Assembly (NCBI GenBank): GCA_001460835.1
Contig: CYKH01001400.1
Coordinates: 47,566-111,565 of the forward strand
Origin: Bodo saltans
Lineage: Eukaryota > Euglenozoa > Kinetoplastea > Eubodonida > Bodonidae
Direction of reading: 5' to 3'
Length of the DNA: 64,000 bases
Shown here: piece after piece, positions 8,401 through 18,900 of the stretch
Layout: each line of letters starts with the position of its first letter
Position numbering within the stretch: the first letter of the stretch is position 1
Notes under the pieces: model-generated
Told to the model about the DNA's origin: nothing
What the model saw: the letters and a program-made list of their open reading frames with translations, nothing else
Databases searched by the model: none
Position numbers and translations under genes: made by a program

Positions 8401-9371
8401 TTATTTACAATTCGCAGCATATTTTAGTGGAGGCAGTGCTCTACGGGTGCAGCGTCGATGCGGACTTGGTGCCGTGTGAGCGCCACCCTAGCGTCCCCTC
8501 CTGCTTCCGACGAGGGCAAGCAAGGCAACTCCTTCCGGAGGACACCAGACGAAGCCTCACAGCGGCTGATTTGCTCGAGTTGCAAGCGGTGCCTGCCATG
8601 TGCATACAATGCTTGGCAGCGCGCGCGCTGTTGAAAGAGAATACGCCGCCCCTCAGCAAAAATGATGTCATAGCGGATGCTGTCATGTCCAAGCAGCCTC
8701 GAAGTTCGAGTGGCACGTCTCGCGCTCCGTCTTCTCACAGTGTCGGTCTAGACGATAACTACGCATTTGGAATTTTGGAGACGTCCCCAGAAACGGCAAG
8801 AACACCTTCAAAAGTACCACATCAAAACGTGTCTCGTTCAAACCTATCCGACTCTGAAGGCCGTCCTCGGGTGCAACTTGACCGCGCGTGGGGTTTGTGG
8901 CGCTCTGGAAACATGCATGGATGTCTTGCTGCACTAGAACGTCTCTCTTTAGACTATCCTGACACGGCTGAAGCAAGCGAGGCTCAAGGGCTGTTGTGTG
9001 AGCTTGTAGATAAGCATTTTGTCAATGCCGCCGCGCACTACAGGGAGGCTACTCGACGAAATCCGTCAAGCGCTTCCGCGTTTTATCGACTTGGAAATTT
9101 GCTTGAGACGAGATTTGGTCCCTCGCAAGATGCTCTGGAGGCTTTTGAGCGAGCAGCAGATCTGGGGGATCCAATTTCTCGACGACGGCTGGTTGACTCA
9201 GCTCACGCATCATTGCAGACCGCACCTGCGCCGCCTCTTCAAAATCATGACGCGTTCCATCAGAGGAGAGACGCTCCCTCCGTTGCTGCGTTGCGGCCTC
9301 CCGTCTCCGGTGGTGCAGTTGTTGTGCCAAGTGGATCGGGCAGTGTTGCTCACAATAAGCGTCGGTTTTAG
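5424..9371 (+). CDS. Large multidomain protein with C-terminal TPR/Sel1-like repeats
   Basis: A 1315-residue protein of unknown function. The N-terminal ~230 residues have alternating hydrophobic strands (IEVAVLHVDRIP, ELSIEVNAG) suggestive of a C2-like beta-sandwich. Residues ~230-390 are mixed helical. A Ser/Thr-rich disordered section follows to ~690. A short helical region with RIPYHRLLYLSESKFDAVC and GVPIDLRDSIVAERQRM resembles a SAM domain. Near the C-terminus two or three helical repeats (AWGLWRSGNMHGCLAALERL, AAAHYREATRRNPSSASAFYRLGNLL, ALEAFERAADLGDP) have the TPR/Sel1 pattern, pointing to a scaffold role. The last ~50 residues are disordered. The C2-like and SAM-like readings are tentative. 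The start is the first in-frame ATG; upstream in-frame codons include only TTG. The candidate leader contains a five-codon upstream ORF whose TGA overlaps this ATG. Confidence 0.75.
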   Translation: MIEVAVLHVDRIPSVLQGHELSIEVNAGVVTSQKQLTPVLALVVSERFKLPVPFQNRNTNDAASVLPHATLPATASGEMKLFEDPSFGDQIEFPFQEHERRNTRNGITPILLSGTLKVALVLPTRHRSASLVKARSSSVVSFHAAEPSLPSDPSQKHQSTTILSSVSWSVPLVDLLHVRKVVGLVVPTAVGNFGIRVSVCHSDHIGFEQRLTQFFTAVNPSRLSNIPTIMNVDGVNEVAVFSKLHIKYFHEVPVFSERGTFAERLLDYFNVYSLGNERAATALLNSWSGRELELLATIAAENGPEPWQIATETRLSAFCAHHCSAMPANSFEMLRGKLNRFGEVPNPTVAEREFFAALRAQYGPEQHPQEYAVRSEGGIATNALLLDAYGELLATSAAPTTTATSGTPRDDASRSSSSTMRDYVQMQFGAGSKSGADSYKHLTEIEQRDLHVVRQVHAGSNLWPLGSEDETIAAALRRMDQSSFVYNDAAHGAVTGRQVSQQAAVRSDRVLTIRQREKKETAIAKLESMRTAPLHDGASRQVAEEDIHNSPSVSATTRSVSGGGGSFTTTDRLHLDPTQGSWWGGDGNDVHNTASPYAVDDDDDPERVREADLDLIASLSILGSSHQPHDESITQHHSRHLQSSSPAEFSHFTQASLRSQLEREVALPPRPVQRDTSAQTNPYGDLPAAQLQEFLLADVHSSQYAWATFVDAAEASLRIPYHRLLYLSESKFDAVCMEVGVPIDLRDSIVAERQRMILASLRLRYHDSNTQMVKQMQEAVVVLAKGGLSLVQFRRVGMGAEIFHGIHRGIFQEHLDEFAEQRARRGSSGSTATRRWTRGVGVKHDPADIAKKVFLVRCSASNFALPRNTKQHSPLPSSTPLYGTWEEVAFGISQDIPVRFPHDFWTAVRTEYRAFVAASSAAVPTSSRGGAAASQNIPPPPPLHECSFDIMICSVLQGNTVMETTSLKLEPSLPDVFDSAVYGVGHPTEEATVIYNSQHILVEAVLYGCSVDADLVPCERHPSVPSCFRRGQARQLLPEDTRRSLTAADLLELQAVPAMCIQCLAARALLKENTPPLSKNDVIADAVMSKQPRSSSGTSRAPSSHSVGLDDNYAFGILETSPETARTPSKVPHQNVSRSNLSDSEGRPRVQLDRAWGLWRSGNMHGCLAALERLSLDYPDTAEASEAQGLLCELVDKHFVNAAAHYREATRRNPSSASAFYRLGNLLETRFGPSQDALEAFERAADLGDPISRRRLVDSAHASLQTAPAPPLQNHDAFHQRRDAPSVAALRPPVSGGAVVVPSGSGSVAHNKRRF

Positions 9372-9572
9372 GGACACGACACGTCACGAAAGGTTCTGCA
9401 CCTATCGATGAAAATTATGTACACTCGCAAACAAAAAAAATCGACAAAACGCATGAGAGTCTTTTTTCTTGGTTTTACAACTTCTTGGTTTTACAACGAA
9501 ATAACACCCGAAGAGATCCTTTTGCTACTCACTTCCGAGCAATGTCAAATGTTTTTCATTATTTTTGTTTTA

Positions 9573-9574
9573 AG
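9573..9574 (+). promoter_or_regulatory. Candidate trans-splice acceptor AG
   Basis: A strong T-rich tract (about 9551-9572, GTTTTTCATTATTTTTGTTT) runs into this AG, 21 bases before the ATG at 9595. It is one of the clearest acceptor signals in the window. Confidence 0.65.
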
Positions 9575-9594
9575 CAGCTTGAACAAGAGCAGCC

Positions 9595-11529
9595 ATGAGT
9601 TCCCCAGCTTGGAGTGTATCGCGCGCCTATTACGCGAATCGTCGTGAAGCCGAAAGTGTGTTGACGTCGATGGCGACAGGAATGCGTCGTCAAGTGTCGC
9701 ACGGATTCTGGCCCGCTGTGATGTCTGCCAAGACGTCCCAGATGCTATCGCCTGCCGAATTTCATGCGTTGCATGGAGCACCAGCTGCTTCATACATGCC
9801 ATTTTACCTCGAAGGAAACAATTTCTTCGAGACACCTGTCTGCAAAGCGCAGCTAACGATGCGTGCTCTGGAACGCTCGTGGTCCAACCCATTGTGGCTC
9901 CGACAAGAAACAGTCGACGTGCTGCGCCTGAAAGCTGCGCCGTTAGAAGCTCCATTAGGGCTTTGGCTACCCCAATGCAGTGATACATTTCGTCCGCTGT
10001 CGTCGCTTCCTCCAAAAGTGCAGCATATCATTTTGCGTGACCTGCCCGTCAATTCCCTGCTACTCGATACAGGTCATGTTGTCCTCGCGTTAGATTATTT
10101 GCGCGTGCTCGCTGAGCTTGGAGGCGTGACAAACGGGATAAGGGGCGGGGCCACCTTCACGCCACCAATGAAACCCGCGTCCATGGCAAGGCCCAGGTAC
10201 ACGTGGCAGCAAGTAACTCCACAATTCGGTGAAATGTTTGATCGCGCATGGGCAATTGCTGAGCCTGCGGTAGCGCGTCAAATCACTGTGCCCCTTGGCA
10301 GCCGAAGCTCTGCACGGGAAGTGCCTCCTAAGCACCCTCGTCGTAGGATGTGGGTGTCGATGCGTTGCGCGGCGACTGTGCACTCAGAAGCATATCGTGC
10401 ATTCTACGCGCTGCCATTTGAGAACATCACCGTGAAGACACCGCATCACGGTGGTTTGTTCTACAACGCCGCTCAACTGTTCCCGAATGAACTTCTTCAA
10501 CAAAAAACACTGGACGTGATGGCACGAGTGGCTGAAGTGGAACGGAAGCGTGGGAACCCAAATGTTCCTGAAGGAATTGCCACAAGCAAAGTTGCCTCCC
10601 ATCCTTTCTCCTCCCACACTCAAGTGATTCAAGCCATTCCTGATGTTCTCGAAGCTGAGGGTCCCCTGTGCGCGAAACTTGCCACCAAACGTGCTCACAT
10701 CGATGGGGTGGAGCATGCAGTCAACTACGACGTGCAGAGTGCATTGCCTTCAGACTCTCACGCACAGGTTGGCGCAGCGTTAGACCATTCTGACGACCGA
10801 GATGATTCTCAGAATAGTGATCTGGATGCCATGATGCTCTTTGCCGATGACGACGTCCAGCACGTTGATGTCTCTGAGGAAGAGATGAATGCCGCTGACC
10901 TGCTGAGTGGTGGTGCCAGTGACATTCCGCTTTCACAGAATGAATCAGCCCTCGAAGACATTACCATCGACGCAGTTGCTGACGTTGACGTCAAACACAA
11001 TGAGCTTCTTTTTGCTGATCAAGAAGACAGCCATGATGACGGAAGCCTAGCCGACAGTGATGGGGTGGCCGCAGCTGCTGGGAATCGTGTGTTCATCGAT
11101 ACTGCTGCGGTTCATGACGGTGACGGGCCGCTTTCATACCATGCGGAACTTGAAGTTGTCCAAGAGTTGCTCCTGAATGAGAAGACCCTAGGGACTCTCG
11201 GCGACGTGGAGATCGATGAAGTCGCTGCCGTTGACATTGCAACGAACCACGAAGGTTTGCATAGGTTTGCTGACCTAGAAGATGAGCTCTTGGGTAGCAC
11301 CAGCACATTGCACATGACTTCCGCGCGCCAAAGCCATTCCCTTTGCCCGCCCATCGTCGCCACCAGCAACGTCACGCTGCAGGTTGCCCCGCTGCCGATT
11401 ATTGGGATGTCGTACAGTGCTGACCCCTTCTCAACGATAGCAGCAACAGCAACGCAGACGATGCATGAGATTGATGAATCCGTGTTGCCGTGCTCCACAA
11501 AACCTTTCGAGAGTGGGGGCATTCTATGA
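9595..11529 (+). CDS. Hypothetical protein with acidic C-terminal half
   Basis: This 644-residue protein was not recognised. The first ~350 residues look globular, with several Trp, Pro and hydrophobic blocks (for example GLWLPQCSD, YNAAQLFPNELLQQ). The N-terminus has Arg and Ser with few acidic residues over ~35 positions, so a mitochondrial presequence is possible but not clear. From about residue 360 to the end the protein becomes strongly acidic and low in complexity, with many Asp, Glu and Ala (DLDAMMLFADDDVQH, DVSEEEMNAADLL), probably disordered. There is no membrane segment. The start follows a clear pyrimidine tract and AG. The layout, a globular part plus an acidic tail, gives no specific function. 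Confidence 0.7.
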   Translation: MSSPAWSVSRAYYANRREAESVLTSMATGMRRQVSHGFWPAVMSAKTSQMLSPAEFHALHGAPAASYMPFYLEGNNFFETPVCKAQLTMRALERSWSNPLWLRQETVDVLRLKAAPLEAPLGLWLPQCSDTFRPLSSLPPKVQHIILRDLPVNSLLLDTGHVVLALDYLRVLAELGGVTNGIRGGATFTPPMKPASMARPRYTWQQVTPQFGEMFDRAWAIAEPAVARQITVPLGSRSSAREVPPKHPRRRMWVSMRCAATVHSEAYRAFYALPFENITVKTPHHGGLFYNAAQLFPNELLQQKTLDVMARVAEVERKRGNPNVPEGIATSKVASHPFSSHTQVIQAIPDVLEAEGPLCAKLATKRAHIDGVEHAVNYDVQSALPSDSHAQVGAALDHSDDRDDSQNSDLDAMMLFADDDVQHVDVSEEEMNAADLLSGGASDIPLSQNESALEDITIDAVADVDVKHNELLFADQEDSHDDGSLADSDGVAAAAGNRVFIDTAAVHDGDGPLSYHAELEVVQELLLNEKTLGTLGDVEIDEVAAVDIATNHEGLHRFADLEDELLGSTSTLHMTSARQSHSLCPPIVATSNVTLQVAPLPIIGMSYSADPFSTIAATATQTMHEIDESVLPCSTKPFESGGIL

Positions 11530-11880
11530 AGTAGCGAGGGTTGCTGAGTGAACTCCCCCACTTCTGTTTTTCAAATGTTGTGCTCGATGTGTGTTTTGTG
11601 TGTTTTTTTCGTTGGGACAAAGTTTTGGGTGTGTTGGAGCAGAAGGTTAGTTTAGAGAGCGACAAAGCGGGGCACAAAAAAAAAATCGTTGGGAAAAGCA
11701 AGAACATGTACTTGCGGTTGAAACTTCTTAGAATGAGCCAAGTGCAAAAAGTAATGCAAGGTTATTGACTGACAGCAGTTGAGTGCTGTTGCTTTTAGTT
11801 CGCCGTAACCCTCCAGCTTGCCTTTTTTTTTTCCTTCTCCAACAGTACTTTCCTTCCATCGTAACTTGAACACACAACAG
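11530..11880 (+). promoter_or_regulatory. Intergenic region with strong trans-splice signal for the PLAC8 gene
   Basis: No coding sequence is evident in this 351-base spacer. An almost pure pyrimidine tract (about 11815-11840) ends at AG 11844-11845, followed by a 35-base leader to the ATG at 11881. A second AG at 11879-11880 directly abuts the ATG. A run of A at about 11677-11685 lies in the putative 3' UTR of the upstream gene. Confidence 0.6.
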
Positions 11881-12597
11881 ATGCTTGCTGGACTCGGTGC
11901 CGCCAAAGCGATGCAAGACTCCGCCACCGCGCACTCAAACGTGTGGACGACGCGGTTTCTGCAGCACGATGAGATGGTAGAGTCTGGCGATATTCTATTT
12001 GCATGCTGCTGTACGCCATGTGCATCAGCGAAAGCAAAGTCAACTGTTGATAAATCCGATTGTCTGTTTAACTTTTGCTGTTGGACTCCTGGCGGTGTCT
12101 ATCACTTCATTCGACTTGCCTACGGGATAGATGGGGTGTGCGGTGATGATCTCGCGTACAGCTGCATCTGCCCGTGCTTGCAGACGCGCCAAGCACTGAC
12201 GGAAGGGAAGCGCCGTGGCACAGCTCTTTCCATTCCTCCTCAAGCGGGTTCCAATAGCATTCCCTGGGGCGTCAGTCTGTTTGACTGCAGTGTCTGTGAG
12301 CTCTGTGAAACAACCATTTGCTTTCCGTGCGTGACACATACGATCCATCAGCATTTGCAGCCAAAGGCAGACTCCTGCTGTTTTGATTTTTGCTGTATTG
12401 CACCAACGTCAATGTATGGCCAAGTGCGACACCATTATGGCATCATCAGCGACGTCTCCTGTGCAGAAGACATTCTGCTCCCCGTTGCATGCTTCCCATG
12501 CGCCCTTAACAGGGCCAGAAAGGAACTTCAGCGACATTCAAGCATGGTGCACGCTGCCCAGGCTATTGTGCCAGGGATGGGGTACTCCAGGTTCTAG
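11881..12597 (+). CDS. Double PLAC8-domain cysteine-rich protein
   Basis: This 238-residue protein contains two consecutive PLAC8-type units. The first (residues ~22-100) has CCCTPCASAK, then DCLFNFCCWTPGG, then YGIDG and CPCLQTRQAL. The second (~125-215) has CFPCVTHTI, then CCFDFCCIAPTS, then YGIISD and CFPCALNRARKEL. This CC-x-PC ... R/H-x-x-YGI ... CPC-x-x-x-x-A pattern is typical of PLAC8 proteins, which associate with membranes through their Cys-rich hydrophobic cores and are linked elsewhere to cell-size control, metal tolerance or Ca2+ entry. Kinetoplastid ama1-type proteins are similar by memory. Most family members carry one unit, so the duplication is notable. The ATG at 11881 follows the acceptor at 11844-11845. 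Upstream in-frame codons lie within the pyrimidine tract. Confidence 0.8.
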   Translation: MLAGLGAAKAMQDSATAHSNVWTTRFLQHDEMVESGDILFACCCTPCASAKAKSTVDKSDCLFNFCCWTPGGVYHFIRLAYGIDGVCGDDLAYSCICPCLQTRQALTEGKRRGTALSIPPQAGSNSIPWGVSLFDCSVCELCETTICFPCVTHTIHQHLQPKADSCCFDFCCIAPTSMYGQVRHHYGIISDVSCAEDILLPVACFPCALNRARKELQRHSSMVHAAQAIVPGMGYSRF

Positions 12598-12999
12598 GCC
12601 TTTGAGACCCTCTAATAATGGCTCGATAGCACTTGTGCAGGAGTTGTTAGTGAAAGAGTCTCACCGCCCCCGGCCCAAACATATCGGGTATTCTCACAAC
12701 AGTCGCAATGCCCACATGGTCCTCCTTCGTTGTACACGCAAACAAAAAAATGTCTTTTGATGTTTCACTTCGTGCACTGCACTCGCAAATTCTTTTGAAA
12801 TACAGAGTACTGCGTCATTTTGCTCGACTCAACTGGTTTGTTGCAATATTGTTTGAATATGAAACCGCAGCCCCTCGTGTTTGGGGAGAAATAGAAATAC
12901 ACAGAACTAGAGTTCCCAGTTTCCACAAAGTTGGATTTACGTTTTTTTGTAATAGTAGTTTTCATTGACCACCATCATTTTTGTGATTGTTCGACCGCA
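12598..12999 (+). promoter_or_regulatory. Intergenic region with trans-splice acceptor
   Basis: This 402-base spacer holds no convincing gene. A T-rich stretch (12941-12950) leads to AG 12955-12956, then a 43-base leader to the ATG at 13000. Short open frames here lack a supported start and have no recognisable content. Confidence 0.5.
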
Positions 13000-15900
13000 A
13001 TGTTTCGGCGAGCCGCTCTTCTGCACATCCTGATCATCAGCTTGATCGCAGGGGCATGTGCACAAGACATCAACACAACAATGTACACATTTACCCTAGC
13101 ACCGTCTCCACGATCGCTAAGTATCGGTTTTGGATTTTCTGGGTTTGAGGGCTTTGCCAACTGCTTTCAGCTTAACAATGCATCCACCACTAGCAGTAAT
13201 CTATTCGCTCCTTTCGAGCGGATCTACTCGTCGCAGTCTCAATGCGGTGGCATCCAAGCTAGCGCCCTCTGCAACACCACCACAGTGACTTCGGATGTCA
13301 ACGGAACGAACACCACCAATACCACGATAGAGCCCTACCCCGATGGTGTGGTGGAGATGGTGCTGGTTGACCCTCTCGCATTCGATGCCGGTGTTGCCGT
13401 TGCGGACCTTGTCGTCAATACCACGTGGCTGCGACACTTCGTCGGCTCCTATGTTTCTTGGACTGCGCCCAGCGCCTCATCAGCGTCGGCGGGGTGGTCT
13501 GCAGTTCAAGCAGCGTACCTAGCCCGAACCTTCAGTGGCCCGCTGAGGTGGACGAATTTAATCGTGAACAATACCCGGTTTATTTCCACCTCGCCCAATG
13601 TGCAATATTCAAGCCTTTTACGACCGAGAGCAAACACAGCGATCCCAGCCTGCTTGGTTGGGTTTCTCCCGGTGCCGGAGGCATTCCCTGCACAGGATTC
13701 GACCTACACACGTTTAGAAGATACGTTCAGCGCCCGCGGGACTGTTTACTTCGCCACAACGCCAGTCAATGTGTCAGTGGTAGGTGGCGCCATTATTTCC
13801 GAATTACAGGTGCAAATGAACCCACGCCTCTCAGTTCAGGTGAACTACAGCGTCGCCATCAACACGTCTTCTGTAGCGAACTTAACGACTTATGTCAACG
13901 GCTCCAAAATTGAAATTGTGGGCACTCCTTCGTACAACCATCGACGACAGTTTCGCACGGATGATGACTGGGCTTTGCTACCAGCTACCGATCACAATTC
14001 TGTTCGAGTGATACCACCTCCAGTCGTTATCGATGGGACCAGTTGGGATGCATCCATCACGACCACTCCCCTTTTTGGGCTAGCACCAGGTGCTGTGTCT
14101 GTGTATGGGTTGAGTGGCGACACATGGTACTCACAGAATGCGTCGCTACGAGTGACCAACGCATCGACTGCTCTCAAGAACAGTGCACCATCTGCATCCT
14201 TGTTTGGAACGTCACGTGCCCTTCGTTGTCTTGGTGTCACGTGGCGCCAAGTGTATAGCAATGCCACCACGATGTTGCCGTATATGTTTATTCCCACACC
14301 ACTGGAAGATGGCTCAGGTTTTCGACCAACCTCCTCTGGCTCGTTTGGCGGCGATAATCCCTGTTTCCCAGTCATGTCCGTTGTGAACAGTAGCGCATCA
14401 ACACCGTTTTACACAGAGGGGATTCGTTTGTGCCCAGCTCTCGGTACTGAACTGCTTCCTGGATTCCACATCTGCACTTCGGTTCCCGCAGCTGGTGTGC
14501 CCGACTTTGAATTTGGAACAGCGATCGCAAAGACTAGCAGTGCCGCTTCAACGATTGCACTTGAAACGAATACAACAGCGGTGCTTGATGCATATCTTGC
14601 TGCGTCCAACAGCGTTGGGGCAGTCACCTCGAATGAATCACTTTTTGTGATGTCTTCTCAGTACAAATGGGAAAACATCGCCGGTGCCCAACAGCGGCGG
14701 CAAGCCACGGCTCTCTCGTGCTTTGACAATGGGGAATTGCTGATGGTTCCGTTATTGCGCAATGCAACGCCCAACATAACCCTTCGTCCCTCAACCTCCC
14801 CCAACGCTGCATCCCTCTCCGCAACACGGCTGGCCCTTGGTGCTTGGTACAGGTGCGCCAACGTGATAGCGCTGTCAACGGTGCGAATCACCGCCACACC
14901 GCTGGATGGGTACTGTGGGTACACGTGGCGGGTGGGACTGACGGGAGAGCTGTTGGTGAGTGGCCTGTTGCTAAGCTATCATAACACTCCATTTGTGACC
15001 CTCTCCACCCTGTACTCCGCTGCCCCAATCACCGTTGCCCTCTCGTCAACTCCGCGTTGTTGTCAGTACTCCAATTTGCCTGGCAGTGCCACTCAAACTG
15101 TGTGCACTACATCATCAACAGTTGAAGTCTGCATTTCAAACTCCAGCGGCACGTCGTGCTCATCCACCGCATCGGTCAGCAGCGATGGAAACGGAGGAGC
15201 AACGGCGACTGATTACTCAGTGACCAAGGTGGCCAACCAAACTCTTGTTGGTCGAGCCCTTCGTTGCAGCTACGATGTGTACAACATCAAACGGAACTGC
15301 ACCCCTGCAGTAGGTGCCTACATGCAGCTGGTGCTGCTACCCTCGGACGACTCGGGGACGTCCCTTGTTGACAATCACACTCGGCTTCATGAGTATGTCG
15401 ATGCGACGCCTGCCTCGACGTCCCTCACTGGGTTGCCTCTCCAGTTGACCAACGTCAATGGGTTAGCGTCGTTTCCTGCGGCCGCACCGCAACAGTGTTT
15501 CAACGACACGATTCACATCGCCGTTGTGTTTCCCACCAAAGGGGCAACAGACGGTACAAGCGTCATCACCGATGGAGCAGTCACTTCCTACTATGTTGGG
15601 ATTTCTTCGTTTGAGTACACAACGGACTTGTTCGCTGTTGTGAGACCGACGCCATTTGTGTGCAGTGCTGGAATTCGAACATCGTTTGTGGGCGGAACGT
15701 TAGGAGTCCCCCTCGCCCCTCTCGACGCAGACATTCACGACACATGCGGGACGTTGCTCAGTGGCCTTGTGTCGATGCGAGCTGTGTCAGCTGGTCTCGC
15801 CACCAGCTCGCCTGCTGCTGTGGCCATTGACAACGCACCACTATCATCGACTCTTGCCGGCGTGTTGCAGCGTGCGACGAATGTGGAATCGGACAACATC

Positions 15901-18900
15901 TCAGATTGGAGGGCCACTTTTGTGATGGTGGTGCCAATGTCAAACGTGACAACGTCCAACACAAACGCAAACATACGCGTTGGTCTTCGAATGCGTTCCC
16001 GAGCGTTAGCAGCGGCCACCGACACGATTCTGACGACAGATGTCAACACCGTCCCATTCTTGACGAACTTGTTCCTCAGCAGCTGCGTCAATCCCAGCTT
16101 CTCTAACATGCGTGTTCCCAATGCATCGGCCGATGCGATTGCGTCGCTGCTCACCTCAGATTGTGGGTCCACAAGCATTCCCTTGGTGCTTGCAGCACCG
16201 CTGCCCTCCAGTCCAGTGACGGTCTTAGTGGAGCTCTCCACATTCCCTGAGATGGTCAGCACGGATGCGCTTGCCACGGAGGGAGTGTGGATCAACATGA
16301 CCTTCTCGATTAGCAATTTCAATAGCACAAGCATTCCAACTGCAGCGTCGTTCTCTGGTAACATCAACTTCGCGTCGAACCTCGATGGTCGTCGCGCGCC
16401 TAGAGCATTCATGTACTCCATTGCACAAAACTCTCTTATCTTCTATCGAGTTGAAATCCGAGAACAAACTGTCACTGACTCTACTGGACAGTCTGTCACC
16501 ACCGCCGCCGTGGTGCTTCCAATCTTTGTGCAATATCAGAGTCTCTACAATAACTTGCTCCGTGAAGTGATCACGATATCATGGAGTCCCAATCTGTTCC
16601 TTACGACTCCCACATCATCCAGTCCTTCGTTTGTGTATTCTGCCAACTCACTCGCATTCACCATCCAGCCGAACGAACGATCGCTTCTTGGCGATGCTGT
16701 CACTTGGATCAATTTTCTCACCATGAGCGGGTTTGTGGTGCGGACAGGAACCATTGTGTCATTGTACGCCGCCACTGCTGTGTGCTTCGACGACGCTGGG
16801 GATCGGTTATCCCTCGTGTTGCACCCCCTCTCCTTTGGCATTGGAGACGATGAGACCACCCAGTATTTGGTGGGGGCAGTGGTAGGGAACACGTGTCTCA
16901 TCGTCGTTGCGTTTCTTGCCCAGCTGATCATTGAGCGCCTCCTGTTCCACGATGCATCAGGAGGCGACCACTCAGCGTTCAAAGGAAACATTGACATGGA
17001 AGATCCCGATTCTACCAAAGGACTCCAAACATTCCCACGCTGGGGCCTTACGATGACGTCGCTGGTGTACCCAGGTGTGTTGTACTGCTCTGTGAGAGCT
17101 GTGTCCCTTGGACTCAACACATTCTTGTTGTACACAATCATGCTTTTGCTGGTGCTGGTGGGAGTTGGTTACCCAGTGATTCTTATCATCGCAATGCGGT
17201 ACTACTCTCCTCGATGGCAAGAAAATGAAGCGCTATCCCAAAAAGATGTCACCACCGTCACCGCAGTTGCCCCAGCTGCTGCGGCAACAGCGAACTCCCC
17301 TGCAAAGCGGAGCTTGTACAAGAATCGACTTCTTTCCGCTAGGAATGCAGTGGCAGATACGCAGCAAAAAGTCCAAGGCTTCTTCTCTAAGATCTTCACT
17401 CCTACAGGCTTTTATGAAGTCAACCACAGCGATCATGTTCGATTCTTAGCGTCGTATCAGGACTATCGTGGTAACGGCCCACTGGGCAACAGCATCGACG
17501 CCATTCTAAACCTTACGTTTGCCATTGCCTCAGCATTTGATTGTCCTACGAATCAGCTTGTCACTTTGATTGGCGTTGTATTGCACCTCCTCTTCTTGTT
17601 CGCGTACCGCCCCTACATCACAGTTGGTCGTGTTTTGTGCAATGTGCTCGTCGACATCGGATGCCTGATTGGCGTTGCCATTACCTACCGAGGACGAGAG
17701 CAAGAGGGAGTGCTGACGTTGCAATGCATGATGCTATTCACTAGCTTGCTGAACATTTTTGGGATTGTTTGGGCAATGGTGCGTTCGGAGGGGCTGCGAC
17801 GAACAGTGCGTAAGTGGAGGAAACTCAGCAAGAAAGACGACCGCTTTCAAGGAAGAGGAGAGCATTTCATGAGCTCCAAAACCAAGTTCTTGACTGGTGT
17901 GGAGGAGTACCTGTTTCATCTTCACTCGGTCAAACCGCAAGTGGTGTATCGACGAAATTTGAGGAAGCGCAAACTATTGTTGCACACTGGAAATTCTCTT
18001 GATGCATTGGTGATTGAAACCGCAAGTGATTCTGGAAGCGAAGATGATCGCAGCAGTGCGCGATCGAGCAGCCAAAAGAGTCGTGTTACAGCAGCTCAAG
18101 CTGCAGGCACAGGCGGCCCTGTCCCACCTGCACTCCATCATCGTGAGCTTTCCAACAGCAGCTTTGGTATCCCTGAAACGCCACTCGTCAAGCCTGAGTC
18201 CATCATGAAGAATGATGTAATGGTACCGTCCTTGAATAGCACAGGAGTCAGCTTCGCGATGGAGCGGTCACGAGCAACATCAACAACAGTCAATGGAGAG
18301 CAACCGAGGTCCCCGTTGAAGCGCGTCACAAGCGTAGCAATACCCTCTGGCGTCAGTGATGAGGATAGCTCCGATGAAGAGGCAAAGCGGAAGAGAAATG
18401 CGATTCACCTTGACGCTCCTGAAGCAATGAATGACAAAAGTGCCCAAAGACGTCGCTTTGCACAGAACCGTTTTAAGCCGTACCTAAAGACGGTTGATGG
18501 ACGTGCGTTCGGTCGGAGCGACGAGCAGAGTGTGGTGAAGCGGCTTGTGATTGGTCCCGACGGCCTTCGGGAAGTTCGCGAGTGGCGCGAAGGGACTCAA
18601 CAAATGGCGAATGAAGAAATTCGAAAACGCAAATCCCTAGAGACTGACTTCATGAATATGAACCCTAGCAGCATGCACGCATCAGCGAAACCGACTGGAG
18701 CTGGAGACCCTGGCAATGCGAAAACGCTCGAGGATCTCGAAGCAAATCAACAAAACGAAAGCTTGATGAAGCGGTGGGAAGATGTGTTCCGCTATGAAAT
18801 TACAAAGAAAACAGGGGGGACTACTGAAGGTGCAGATGCAGGAGAGTTCCGTGAGTCAATGTTTCATCGTCGGCAGCGTGCTATGGGCAATGCTGCTCCG

